Origin: Arthrobacter sp. OAP107
GTDB lineage: Bacteria > Actinomycetota > Actinomycetes > Actinomycetales > Micrococcaceae
Direction of reading: 5' to 3'
DNA length: 64,000 bases
Assembly (NCBI RefSeq): GCF_040546765.1
Contig: NZ_JBEPOK010000001.1
Span: forward strand, 5,270,001-5,334,000
Below the pieces are notes generated by a model. The model saw only the letters and a list, made by a program, of their open reading frames with translations, did not search any database and had not been told where the DNA came from. Below, piece by piece: positions 48,617 to 57,279 of the stretch. The translations under genes were made by a program, and so were the position numbers. Within the stretch, counting starts at the first letter, position 1; each line of letters begins with the position of its first letter.

Positions 48617-50049
48617 CTACTTGCTGAGGTTGGCCAGGCGTTCGGGGCTGAGGAGTTCCTGGAGTTGGGTTTCGGTGAGCAGGCCGTGTTCAAGGACCAG
48701 TTCGGCGACGCCTTTGCCGGTGGCGAGGGCTTCCTGGGCGATTGCGGTGGCGGTTGCGTAGCCGAGGTGGGGGTTCAGGGCTGTGACCAGGCCGATGGAT
48801 TGTTCCACGGTCAGGCGCAGCCGTTCGGTGTTGGCGGTGATGCCCTGGACGCAGCGGGCCGTGAGGGTGCGGCAGGCGGCTTCGAGGTGGGAGATGCTTT
48901 TGTGCAGGCTGTGCACGATGATCGGTTCGAAGGCGTTGAGCTGGAGTTGTCCGGCTTCGGCGGCCATGGTGATGGTGACGTCGTTGCCGATGACTTCGTA
49001 GGCGACCTGGCTGACCACTTCCGGGATTACGGGGTTGATCTTGCCGGGCATGATGGAAGATCCGGACTGGACGGCGGGGAGGTTGATCTCGCCGAGGCCG
49101 GCGCGGGGGGTCCGGAGGAGAGCAGGCGGAGGTCGTTGCAGATTTTGGAGAGTTTGACGGCGACGCGTTTGAGTACGCCGGAGAGGTGGACGAAGGCGCC
49201 CACGTCCTGGGTGGCCTCGATGAGGTCCACGGCGGTGACCAGCGGCAGTCCGGTGATTTCGGCCAGGTGCCGGCAGGCGGCTTCGGCGTAGCCGGCGGGG
49301 GCGTTCAGGCCGGTGCCGATCGCGGTGGCGCCGAGGTTGATTTCGTGGATGAGCAGGTCCGCTTCGGCCAGGCGGAGCCGGTCTTCGCCGATGGTGACGG
49401 CGTAGGTGCCGAATTCCTGTCCCAGGGTCATGGGGACGGCGTCCTGGAGTTGGGTGCGGCCCATTTTCACGACGGTGCGGAACTCGGTGGCTTTGGCGGC
49501 GAACGCGTCTTCGAGTTCTTCCAGGGCGGCGAGCAGCTCGCGGGCGGCGAAGATGGTGCCGAGTTTGACCGCGGTGGGGTAGACGTCGTTGGTGGACTGG
49601 CTGAGGTTGACGTGGTCGTTGGGGTGCAGCCGGGCGTAGTCGCCTTTGGGGTGGCCGAGGATTTCCAGGGCCCGGTTGGCGATGACCTCGTTGGCGTTCA
49701 TGTTCGATGACGTTCCGGCGCCGCCTTGGATGACGTCGACGACGAACTGCTCGCTGAGTTCGCCGTTCATCACGTCGGTGCAGGCCTGTTCGATGGCTGC
49801 GGCGCGTTCGGGGTCCAGCAGCCCGAGTTCGAGGTTGGTGCGGGCCGCTGCCAGTTTCACGGCGGCGAGCCCGCGGACCAGGTGCATGTTGGTGGAGAGC
49901 GGCTGGCCGGTGATGGGGAAGTTTTCCACGGCGCGCAGCGTGTGGACGCCCCAGTAGGCCCCGGCGGGGACGTCGCGGTCCCCGAGCAGATCATGCTCGG
50001 AACGGACAGCCAGCGTTTGGGCGTCCGGCAGGGTTTGGGTTTCGGTCAT
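48617..50049 (-). pseudogene. aspA: aspartate ammonia-lyase, frameshifted in a C6 run
   Basis: Aspartase/fumarase superfamily; converts L-aspartate to fumarate and ammonia. N-terminal part (50049 to about 49111) is normal: SEHDLLGDRDVPAGAYWGVHTLRAVENFPITG, GAGTSSNMNANEVIANRA, NDHVNLSQSTND and VKLSKICNDLRLLSSGP. Then the frame shifts in a run of six C on the coding strand (GGGGGG at 49105-49110), giving nonsense to a stop at 49027. In another frame the enzyme resumes with the signature loop MPGKINPVIPEVVSQV and continues to 48617, for a normal total near 477 residues. Four C would give the expected SSGPRAGLGEINLP. It may be a sequencing error, phase variation or a real lesion. It sits 12 bases after asparaginase. 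Confidence 0.9.
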
Positions 50050-50061
50050 GTGGTGCAGTCC

Positions 50062-51123
50062 TTAAAGAACGTCGTTGGTCGGGGACAGGGAGGGAAAGTC
50101 GGCGGCCTGCAGCAGGCCCACTTGGCGGCCCCCGCCGAGGACCGCGCCGGTGGCGATGCCCGCAAGGGCGGAGGTGTCGACGTCGAGCGCTTCCAGCGCG
50201 CGGACGGTGACGGGCATCCTGGCCCGGTCACCGCCGTCGGAAATCTTGACGGCGACGCCGCGTCCGTCCGGCAGCCCAACCAGCTGGATGCCTTCGAAGC
50301 CGTCCTTCGCGAGGGCGCCGGGCAGGAGCCGCATCAGGTCCGTGACGTCCCGGCCCTCGCCCGCCACCATGTCCGGGTGGCGGCGCATGGAATGTGCGAC
50401 GGCGGCTTCCGGGCTTTCGGGGCCGGACGCACCGTCGGCCAGTTGGGCCGAGGCGAGGCGGCCGAAGGCGCGGGCCATGCCGGCGAGGGTGAGGGCGAAC
50501 AGCGGGGTGCCGCAGCCGTCGGTGCTGAGGCCGGAGGGTTCTTCGCCGGTCAGCTCGGTGACGGTCTCGGCGACGAGTTTCTGCAGCGGGTGGGAGGGGT
50601 CGAGATAGCCCTGCACCGGCCAGCCGTTGATGACGCAGGTGGCGGCCATGGCGGCGTGCTTGCCGGAGCAGTTCTGGGCCAGCTGCGTGGGACGGCCGCC
50701 GTCGCGCAGGTATTCCTCGCGCTCACGGACTCCGTAGGGGAGGTCCGAGCTGTTTTCGAGGGCCGCGGGTGTGAGGCCGTGCAGTTCCAGGATGCGCATG
50801 GCGCCGTCAAGGTGCCGGGCTGCGCCGGAGTGGCTCGCGGCGGTGAGGGCCAGAAGGTCGGCGGGCAGGTCCAGCCCGGCCCGGACCATGGCCACAGACT
50901 GCAGCGGCTTAAGGGAAGACCGGGGGTAGAACGATGCCAGGGGTTCGCCGGCGGAGAGCAGCGTGCGGCCGCCCGGCGCTGTGGCGATCAGGGAGCCATA
51001 GTGCACGCTCTCCACCAGCCCGTCCCGGGTCTGGACGGCGAGGGGCTCGTGCCGCGGCAGGATCGCTGCAGCGGCGGGCAGCGCGGAAGGGTAATGGCTT
51101 GCCGGCATGGCGGGGGAAGGCAT
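50062..51123 (-). CDS. L-asparaginase of the Rhizobium type (class 3)
   Basis: 353 residues, the asparaginase II family of PF06089, unrelated to the E. coli enzymes. It deamidates asparagine to aspartate and ammonia. Conserved motifs: RSSLKPLQSVAM (the S-x-x-K type catalytic Ser/Lys pair of the Rhizobium etli enzyme), QNCSGKHAAMAATC (near residue 155) and STDGCGTPLFAL (the Cys/Asp metal or structural site). It lies between the GntR gene and aspA, 12 bases before the latter, so the operon turns asparagine into aspartate and then fumarate. ATG 51123 has AGAGGA upstream. Confidence 0.92.
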   Translation of the reverse strand: MPSPAMPASHYPSALPAAAAILPRHEPLAVQTRDGLVESVHYGSLIATAPGGRTLLSAGEPLASFYPRSSLKPLQSVAMVRAGLDLPADLLALTAASHSGAARHLDGAMRILELHGLTPAALENSSDLPYGVREREEYLRDGGRPTQLAQNCSGKHAAMAATCVINGWPVQGYLDPSHPLQKLVAETVTELTGEEPSGLSTDGCGTPLFALTLAGMARAFGRLASAQLADGASGPESPEAAVAHSMRRHPDMVAGEGRDVTDLMRLLPGALAKDGFEGIQLVGLPDGRGVAVKISDGGDRARMPVTVRALEALDVDTSALAGIATGAVLGGGRQVGLLQAADFPSLSPTNDVL

Positions 51124-51216
51124 GGCGTCCTCTGGGTTGCGTGTTGATTCGGGTTGGGTGTGGTGCGGCTGGTTGATCCGGAGTGCCAGGAGGGCCGGGC
51201 CGCTGGTGGCCTGGGC

Positions 51217-51933
51217 TTACTGGTTAAGGATGGAGTCGAGGGCTTCGCCGACGGCGCGCAGGTGCTCGGCCATGGCGGCGCTGGCGTCTGCCGCTGACCC
51301 GCCTTCGATGGCGTCGAGGATAAGGCGGTGTTCGACGTCGGAGGCGTACTGGCGGTCGGCCACCATGTTGAGGGTTTCGGACTGGTGGGCGAGGGCGTCG
51401 CGGATATCAGCCACCACGCTTTCGAACACCTTGTTGCCGCTGGCGCGGGCGATGGCGGCATGGAAACTGGAGTCGAGGGCGACCCACGCTTCGGGGTCGG
51501 TTTCCGCGGTCATGGAGGCCATTATGCCGCGGAGGATTTCCAGGTCCTCGGGCGTGCGGCGCTCCGCGGCCAGGCCGGCGGCCGGAACTTCGATGTGCGG
51601 GCGGGCCTCGGTGAGGTCGCGGGCGGAGAACTGGCCCAGGACGAGGTCGTTGGCAACATGGTCGGCGACGACGAACGTGCCGCGGCCGGTCTTGGTGACT
51701 GTCAGACCGAGGGCGGTGCAGGAGCGGAGCGCCTCACGGATCACGGAGCGGCTCACCCCGTACTGCGCAGCCAGGGCGGCTTCCGAGCTGAGCTTGGCAC
51801 CGACCGCCAAGCCTCCGCTTTGGATGTCGCTGCGGATGGCGTTGAAGACAGCTTCGGCCGCGCTGAGACGCGCCAGCGGAAAGGTGCTTGCGCCGCTCTG
51901 CTGTACGGCTGTCCGGCTGTCTGACAGGTTCAC
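51217..51933 (-). CDS. GntR (FadR subfamily) regulator of the asparagine operon
   Basis: About 238 residues. N-terminal winged HTH: AAEAVFNAIRSDIQSGGLAVGAKLSSEAALAAQYGVSRSVIREALRSCTALGLTVTKTGRGTFVV; C-terminal FCD ligand domain with the metal-binding pattern D-x3-H (VALDSSFHAAIARASGN) and later EHRLILDAI, AMAEHLRAVG. FCD proteins sense carboxylic acids, which suits aspartate, fumarate or asparagine. I chose GTG 51933 over GTG 51957, because the promoter (51941-51970) overlaps the latter. It is first of the unit, 93 bases before asparaginase. Confidence 0.88.
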   Translation of the reverse strand: MNLSDSRTAVQQSGASTFPLARLSAAEAVFNAIRSDIQSGGLAVGAKLSSEAALAAQYGVSRSVIREALRSCTALGLTVTKTGRGTFVVADHVANDLVLGQFSARDLTEARPHIEVPAAGLAAERRTPEDLEILRGIMASMTAETDPEAWVALDSSFHAAIARASGNKVFESVVADIRDALAHQSETLNMVADRQYASDVEHRLILDAIEGGSAADASAAMAEHLRAVGEALDSILNQ

Positions 51934-51970
51934 GGTTAAGAATATGGCACGGGTCACAGGCAGGTGTCAA
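51917..51970 (-). promoter_or_regulatory. promoter and operator of the asparagine operon
   Basis: On the minus strand TTGACA (51965-51970) and CATATT (51941-51946) are 18 bases apart, with transcription starting at or near the GTG at 51933. The palindrome CTGTC-T-GACAG (51917-51927) lies just after the start, a likely autorepression site for the GntR protein; its CTGT...ACAG core matches the site before the other GntR gene at 62802-62817. Confidence 0.55.
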
Positions 51971-52140
51971 CCGGCGGATGGAGACATTTCGCACGTGACG
52001 TGCGGCGAACTGGGGAGTGGTTCACCTGCGGCCGGTACGTTCGTTCCGATTTGCACCCTTGCGAGCTTGCGTTGACGGAGCGTAGCGTGGAAGCTACCCG
52101 CAATCCGGCACGATCGTACCTAATTTCTGTGGAGGTGGTC

Positions 52141-52506
52141 TTGACTGACCCATTCGCGAAAGACCTTGCTGCCGCCGTCCGTGTCCGGCGCTCCGACCTC
52201 CGCCTCAGCCAGCAGGACCTCGCCGACATGGCGGGAGTCTCCGAGCGCTTCGTCCGCTTCGTGGAGCAGGGTAAGCCGAGCCTTCGGCTGGACACCCTGG
52301 TGGCCTTGTTGAACACGCTCGGACTCGAGCTCAAGCTCGCTACCCGGACAACCGCCGCGGGCCGCGCACTGGGGACGCAACAGACGGAGAGCCAGCCGCC
52401 GGAGAGCCAGCCGCCGGTGAGCGAACCGCGGGTGACCCAGCCGCCGTCGGCCGCCCCGCCGTCGGCCGCCCCCGGAAACCAACCCGAACCGGAAAACCGG
52501 CCGTGA
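52141..52506 (+). CDS. hipB: HipB-type antitoxin with proline-rich tail
   Basis: 121 residues from a TTG start. A Cro/C1-type HTH fills the first half: AAVRVRRSDLRLSQQDLADMAGVSERFVRFVEQGKPSLRLDTLVALLNTLGLELKLATR. The tail (about 80-121) is unusual, a run of Q/E/P/A repeats (QPPESQPPVSEPRVTQPPSAAPPSAAP) likely disordered; in HipB the C terminus contacts HipA and sets protein turnover. TTG 52141 is chosen because GGAGGTGG lies 2-9 bases before it, while upstream starts lack one. It overlaps hipA by 4 bases. HipB proteins neutralise HipA and repress the operon by binding its promoter. Confidence 0.9.
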   Translation: MTDPFAKDLAAAVRVRRSDLRLSQQDLADMAGVSERFVRFVEQGKPSLRLDTLVALLNTLGLELKLATRTTAAGRALGTQQTESQPPESQPPVSEPRVTQPPSAAPPSAAPGNQPEPENRP

Positions 52507-53777
52507 GGCACCGCATTGCCGACATATACAAGCGGGGCGTCCTGGCAGCCCGGCTGGAGCGGTACGACGGCGGCACCAGGTTCAGCTACCTGCCCGCCTA
52601 CCTGCTGAGCGGCCGCCCCGCCGTCGCGAGTTCGCTCCCGCTCACCGCCGAGCCGGTGCTGTCCGGGGCGGGTGCTGCCCCGCCCTACTTCACGGGACTG
52701 CTCCCGGAGGGCCGGCGGCTGAACGCGTTGCGCCGGTCCATCAAGACCAGCGCGGACGACGACCTCTCGCTGCTCATCGCCGCCGGCGGCAACCCCGTAG
52801 GCGACGTGCAGATCGTGGGCCACGGCGAGCCGCTGGACCCGGAGGAACACGCCGTCGAGGTGGACCCGCGCAGGCCCGTGGACTTTGACGAGCTGCTGGG
52901 CGACTCGGGCCTGATCGACCCGGTGGCGCTCGCGGGCGTGCAGGACAAGCTGTCCGCCGGCATGATTTCCATGCCCGTGGCCAGCGCGGGGCGCCGCTTC
53001 ATCCTCAAGCTCAACGCCCCCGAATTCCCGCACGTGGTGGAGAACGAGTTCATCATGTTCCGCTACGCGGCCAAGCTGCGGATTCCGCTGAGCCGGGTGC
53101 AGCTGATGCGCGACGTCGCCGGCCGGCCGGGGCTGCTGGTGGAGAGGTTCGACCGCTTGCCGCTGGCCGGTGAGCCAGACAGCGCAGGTGAGCGGGACGC
53201 TGTGCAGCGCCTCGCCGTCGAGGACGGGGCACAGGTGCTGAAGCTGTACCCGGCCGACAAGTACAACGTGGGGTTCGGGACTGTCTGCCATGCGCTCGCC
53301 GAATACTGCGCGGCACCGCTGCCGGCGCTGCGGAACCTCGCCATCCAGGCCGCCTTCGCGCTGCTCAGCGGCAACGGCGACCTGCACGCGAAGAACGTGT
53401 CCATGGTGCAGCAGCCGCACGGGGAATGGTCCATCGCGCCCGTTTATGACATTCCCTCCACGGTGGTCTACGGGGACAAAACGCTCGCCCTGACGCTGGG
53501 CGGCAAGCGCAGCGGCATCTCACGCAAGCACTTCCTCGCCTGGGCCACGGGCCTCGGACTGCCCGAACGCACGGCTGCGCAGGCGGTGGACCTGGCGCTG
53601 AAGGCTGCCGGTCCGCTGCTTGCGGACCTCGAGTCGGGGACGGCGTTTGCGTCTACTGCCGCCGCTTCAACCAACACCCTTCCAAAGTACGACGGCGGCG
53701 CCTCGCCTTTTCCGGACATGGTCACCAGGGCGTGGGTCAAGGAGCTCAAACACCGGCGGCGGCTGCTCGAGGGCTAA
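52503..53777 (+). CDS. hipA: HipA-type serine/threonine kinase toxin
   Basis: 424 residues, the normal HipA size. HipA phosphorylates glutamyl-tRNA synthetase in E. coli and causes growth arrest and persistence. N-terminal HipA_N region: FTGLLPEGRRLNALRRSIKTSADDDLSLLIAAGGNPVGDVQI; kinase part: LAGVQDKLSAGM (regulatory loop), FILKLN (ATP lysine), LLVERFDR, catalytic Asp D293 in NGDLHAKN and metal Asp D316 in VYDIPS. All catalytic residues are present, so the toxin looks active. The GTG start is shared with the last codons of hipB (4-base overlap). Its end overlaps a convergent gene by 32 bases. Confidence 0.95.
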   Translation: MRHRIADIYKRGVLAARLERYDGGTRFSYLPAYLLSGRPAVASSLPLTAEPVLSGAGAAPPYFTGLLPEGRRLNALRRSIKTSADDDLSLLIAAGGNPVGDVQIVGHGEPLDPEEHAVEVDPRRPVDFDELLGDSGLIDPVALAGVQDKLSAGMISMPVASAGRRFILKLNAPEFPHVVENEFIMFRYAAKLRIPLSRVQLMRDVAGRPGLLVERFDRLPLAGEPDSAGERDAVQRLAVEDGAQVLKLYPADKYNVGFGTVCHALAEYCAAPLPALRNLAIQAAFALLSGNGDLHAKNVSMVQQPHGEWSIAPVYDIPSTVVYGDKTLALTLGGKRSGISRKHFLAWATGLGLPERTAAQAVDLALKAAGPLLADLESGTAFASTAAASTNTLPKYDGGASPFPDMVTRAWVKELKHRRRLLEG

Positions 53778-54732
53778 AACCGTCGTACCAGTTGAGCACG
53801 CGCAGGGCGCGAAGCGTGTTCCAGCGGCTGGGGCGTCCGTCACCGTCCTCCATGGCGAAGTGGATGCGGCCGGGGTGGGTGTTCTCGAGCAGCCACGTTC
53901 CGCCGGGCTGCCGTTTTGAGCGGAGCAGGCCGACGGCCTCGGCCAGGCGGGTGTCGGGCGGTCCACCCGTATCCGGGAAGGAGATGTCCTGAAAGGAGGC
54001 GTCGCGGAAGTAGTCGAGGCCGCGGAGCGCGTCATAGAACCAACGGGTCGGGTAGGAGAACTGCAGCCACTCCGGGTCAACCAGTTCCCCGGTGCTCTTT
54101 CGCCGGAGCAGCGCACGTTCCAGCAGATACTCCTCGCCCCGCTTCCGGCCAGCAATGGACTCCGGAGTTCCGCCGGTGGCCCGCTCGTGTTCCAACAGCC
54201 CTTCCAGAACGTTGATGGTGGTTGCGAAGGACGAACGCACCGACCCCCGCTCCGCCTCGCAGTTCCAGCCGCCGTCGTCGAGCTGTTCGCCGAGGAGCCG
54301 CCGGACGATCCCCTCGACGTTCTCGCCGAAGTAGGCTCCGAGGGCCACGGCCTTGCCGTTGATGCAGGGTTCCACCTCGCCGTCGAAGAACGGCTGGCCA
54401 CCTTCCTCCCAGCGGCTGTTGTCCCGGACTTTCCGCACCGCGGCGCGGGCTTCTTCGCTGCCCGGGTCGAGACCGAGGTCACGCAGGAGCAGCAGGCTGT
54501 AGGTGGTGGCGGTCCACGGCTGGCCAGCCTCGGAGCCGTCATATGGCACCGGGAAAAAGGTGCCGCCGTCCCACTGGCCGTCGTCGCCCTGCAGGGAGAG
54601 CAGGCGCGCACCCCAGCCCCCCGTGGCCACCCGGGCACGTTCGGCCCGGACCTCTTCGGCAGGCGCCGCCGTCAGGTCGCGGAGGACCTGCCACCGGATC
54701 GAGGGGTCGGAATCGAGCAACCAGTCGAGCAT
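53746..54732 (-). CDS. squalene cyclase/prenyltransferase-like alpha-alpha toroid protein
   Basis: 328 residues. The sequence is a run of helices with QW-type repeat segments (LQGDDGQWDGG, LGEQLDDGGWNCEAER, SKRQPGGTWLLEN) as in the squalene cyclase/prenyltransferase alpha6-alpha6 barrel. The DXDD acid motif of true cyclases is not seen (the sequence is TYSLLLLRDLGLD), so it is probably not a triterpene cyclase; similar actinobacterial proteins are annotated only as squalene cyclase-like. It starts with MLDWLLDSDPSIRWQVLRDL. It overlaps the 3' end of hipA by 32 bases in the opposite orientation, which could allow antisense interference. Confidence 0.75.
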   Translation of the reverse strand: MLDWLLDSDPSIRWQVLRDLTAAPAEEVRAERARVATGGWGARLLSLQGDDGQWDGGTFFPVPYDGSEAGQPWTATTYSLLLLRDLGLDPGSEEARAAVRKVRDNSRWEEGGQPFFDGEVEPCINGKAVALGAYFGENVEGIVRRLLGEQLDDGGWNCEAERGSVRSSFATTINVLEGLLEHERATGGTPESIAGRKRGEEYLLERALLRRKSTGELVDPEWLQFSYPTRWFYDALRGLDYFRDASFQDISFPDTGGPPDTRLAEAVGLLRSKRQPGGTWLLENTHPGRIHFAMEDGDGRPSRWNTLRALRVLNWYDGFSPRAAAAGV

Positions 54733-54758
54733 GCGCTTACCGGGCCGGAATCCGTGGG

Positions 54759-55376
54759 TTAAAGGTGCTGGATGCCCGCGCGCTGCATGGCGTCCTTGTA
54801 GACCTCCACGCTCTTGGTCAGGAGTTCTTCCTGCTTGGCCTCGGAAACAGCAAAGGCCCGCCCGCCGAGCGCGCTGGCCTTATAGATTTTGATGCCGTTG
54901 TTCTTGAGTGAGTAATGGTACGTCTTCTCGAAGAGGGTCAGGAAGGTGGCGGCGTCGGTCCCGTGGGCGATGATGGCCGAGACGCGCCTGTTGATCTTCA
55001 TGAACTGCCGGAAGGGGCGCAGACCGTCGGTCTTTTCCTGGACGCTGAGGGCCGAGGGCATGTCCGGGTCGCGCACCCAGGGGTAGGCGTTCCACGGCAT
55101 GACGTAGCGTGGATCCAGTTCGGCGAGCTCGTAGATCTGGGTGGCGCGCCGGGCGGCCTCGTCGTCGTTGAAATGGGATACGAAGCCGGACTCGGTTCCC
55201 TTGCCCGGGCTGACCTGGAGGCTGACAATCCGGCATTCGTCCTCGTCATGGACGGGGTCGATATAAGGAACGGTCGATCCCGGCTTCTTCTCCATGAGTT
55301 CATCGCACAGTTGCGTCACTGCTGCGATGTTCGGTTCCTGTAGCAGGGCTTTCTTTTCGTCCCAGTCAATCGTCAC
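54759..55376 (-). CDS. uracil-DNA glycosylase superfamily-like protein
   Basis: 205 residues, soluble. The middle carries a pattern seen in UDG-fold proteins annotated in actinobacteria: SLQVSPGKGTESGFVSHFNDDEAARR and YVMPWNAYPWVRDPD (like the N-x-Y-P-W motif), and a late ATFLTLFEKTYHYSLKNNGIKIYKASALGGRAF. I am fairly but not fully sure of the family; the catalytic Asp and His motif of UDG are not unmistakable, so activity is open. The start is GTG with AAGGGAG. It lies upstream of the toroid gene, which begins 26 bases after its stop, so both may form one unit. Confidence 0.55.
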   Translation of the reverse strand: MTIDWDEKKALLQEPNIAAVTQLCDELMEKKPGSTVPYIDPVHDEDECRIVSLQVSPGKGTESGFVSHFNDDEAARRATQIYELAELDPRYVMPWNAYPWVRDPDMPSALSVQEKTDGLRPFRQFMKINRRVSAIIAHGTDAATFLTLFEKTYHYSLKNNGIKIYKASALGGRAFAVSEAKQEELLTKSVEVYKDAMQRAGIQHL

Positions 55377-55483
55377 GATTTCTCCCTTAGCTGCATGGCG
55401 TCCAAGAATCAGGCGTCTTAGGCCACTCTACGCTTTTGACGGTAAGGGTGGGTGGGGGAGTTTCCGCCGACCCGACAGGACTG

Positions 55484-57028
55484 CTAAACCCCGGCACCCC
55501 GGAACGTGAACCGGCCCGCCACGAGCGTTGCAGCGACGGGCATGCCGGCGAACTCGGCATCGGGCGCGGCGAGGGGATCCGCATCCAGCACGGCAATATC
55601 CGCCACATCCCCGGGCCGGATCCGCCCGCGCCCCCGCGTTGAGGCGAGCAGCGCCTCCTCCCGGGTCAGCGCCTGCTCCGGGTGCCAAGGGCCGCGGCCG
55701 TCGTTGCGCGCCCGCGCGGTCGCGGCGGACATCGCCACCCATGGGTCCAGCGGCGCAACCGGCGCATCGGAACCCAGCGCCAGCCGCGCACCGCCGTCCA
55801 GCAGTGAGCGCAGCGGGAAGGCCCGGTCGGTGCGGCCGGCCCAGTTCGCGTCAGCGGCGTCGCGGTCGTCGAGGGCATGGGCCGGCTGGACGCTGGCCGT
55901 CAGGCCAAGCTCGCCGAACCGGGCGAAGTCCTCCTGCCGCACAAACTGGGCGTGCTCGATCCGGCCGGCGGTTCCAGCTTCGGCGAAGGCATCCAGCGCC
56001 ACCCGGTTGGCGCCGTCGCCGATGGCGTGCACTGCCGGCACAAAGCCCGCCTCCCGTGCCTTGCCGAGCAGTGCAACCAGCCCGGCCTCGCTCACGGTCA
56101 GGATGCCGTGCCCGCCATGCGGATAGGGGTCAACGCAGAAGGCGGTGCGCGTGTTGAGGGAGCCGTCGATGAGCACCTTCAGGGGCCCCACCCGCAAAAG
56201 TCCCGCCCCGCCGTCGACCATCTGCCCGGTCCGCATGGCCGCCGCGGCCGCCCGCTCCAGATCCTCCGGATACACGCCCGCGTCCACACGCAGAGAACTG
56301 AATCCACCGGCGATCCGGCGTAGCCAGACGTCGCGGTTCCACGTCATCTCCAGGTCCACCACGCCCACAACACCGCGCGCGGCGGCTTCCTGGCCGGCCG
56401 CGTGCACCCAACCGTCCACGACCTCGCCGGGCAGCTTTCCGAGCTCGCGCGTGAGGGCAAACGCCGGCTCCTCGCGGACCAGCCCGTCTGCCGGGAGTTC
56501 GACTCCGTAGCGTCGAGCGGCCGCTGAATTCAGCCAGACGCAGTGCAGGTCGTGGCTGATCAGGGCCGTGGGCACTCCCCGGGTGGCGTCGTCGAGCATC
56601 TCCGCGCTGGGGACGTCGCCCCAGACGGCGTCCCGGAAGCCTGCGCCTACCACCGTCATGGCCGGTTCCGCCGTCCGGTCCACCCCGCGGCCCGGCGCCG
56701 TCACCCGGCTCCGGACAAGCTCGACGGCGGCCCTCGCCGAAGCGGCGCCGGAAAGGTCGGTCCGGTTGGCGGCCAGCGCCCACTGCGTCATGTGGACGTG
56801 CTCGTCCCACAGGCCCCGAATGACGAAACGGCCCTCAAGATCCAGTACCTGGGCACCCGCTGCCGTGAAATCGTCAGGGCGTTCTCCGCCGGCCGTGATC
56901 GCCAAGACATGGCCGCCGCGGAGATGGACGTCGCGGCATTTTGTCCCGCCGGGCAGCCTCACGGAGGCCAGCACCAGGTCCGCGGGTGTCCGGTCTTGGG
57001 CTGCTGGATCGTCCTGGCTGGAAGGCAT
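55484..57028 (-). CDS. YtcJ-type amidohydrolase
   Basis: 514 residues. Metal-dependent amidohydrolase superfamily: GLWDEHVHMTQWAL (HxH metal site, near residue 75), GVVDLEMTWNRDVW, HAIGDGANRVALDAF (third metal His) and SDAPVAPLDPWVAM (catalytic Asp) near the end, with a DPLAAPDAEFAG cap and a small beta domain at both ends. The YtcJ branch hydrolyses unknown cytosolic amides or esters. ATG 57028 is the start; upstream is the divergent STAS-like gene after 251 bases. No operon partner is seen. Confidence 0.92.
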   Translation of the reverse strand: MPSSQDDPAAQDRTPADLVLASVRLPGGTKCRDVHLRGGHVLAITAGGERPDDFTAAGAQVLDLEGRFVIRGLWDEHVHMTQWALAANRTDLSGAASARAAVELVRSRVTAPGRGVDRTAEPAMTVVGAGFRDAVWGDVPSAEMLDDATRGVPTALISHDLHCVWLNSAAARRYGVELPADGLVREEPAFALTRELGKLPGEVVDGWVHAAGQEAAARGVVGVVDLEMTWNRDVWLRRIAGGFSSLRVDAGVYPEDLERAAAAAMRTGQMVDGGAGLLRVGPLKVLIDGSLNTRTAFCVDPYPHGGHGILTVSEAGLVALLGKAREAGFVPAVHAIGDGANRVALDAFAEAGTAGRIEHAQFVRQEDFARFGELGLTASVQPAHALDDRDAADANWAGRTDRAFPLRSLLDGGARLALGSDAPVAPLDPWVAMSAATARARNDGRGPWHPEQALTREEALLASTRGRGRIRPGDVADIAVLDADPLAAPDAEFAGMPVAATLVAGRFTFRGAGV

Positions 57029-57279
57029 ACGAACAGGCTAGGCAGATATTCGGCCAGCGCCAATCCTCGCCGCACCGTCTGGCACGCCGTCCCTTAGTCG
57101 GCCCCGTTGGGGCCGGGCGGCACCGGCCCCTTCCCAGCGCTGGCACAGAAGGTGCATTCTGGACGTGACACGGTCCGACAATGAAGTCGGGGAGGCGTTG
57201 GGCACATGAACATTAATATCCGGTCCTTTGACACGTTCCGGCCGAGTCGGCATGGGCAGCGACTGCCTGCAGGGGGGAC

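Noticed and set aside
57099..57115. CGGCCCC-GTT-GGGGCCG hairpin between divergent amidohydrolase and STAS-like genes
   Set aside because: Only 7 bp in a GC-rich spacer between divergent starts, where a terminator is not expected; likely chance.
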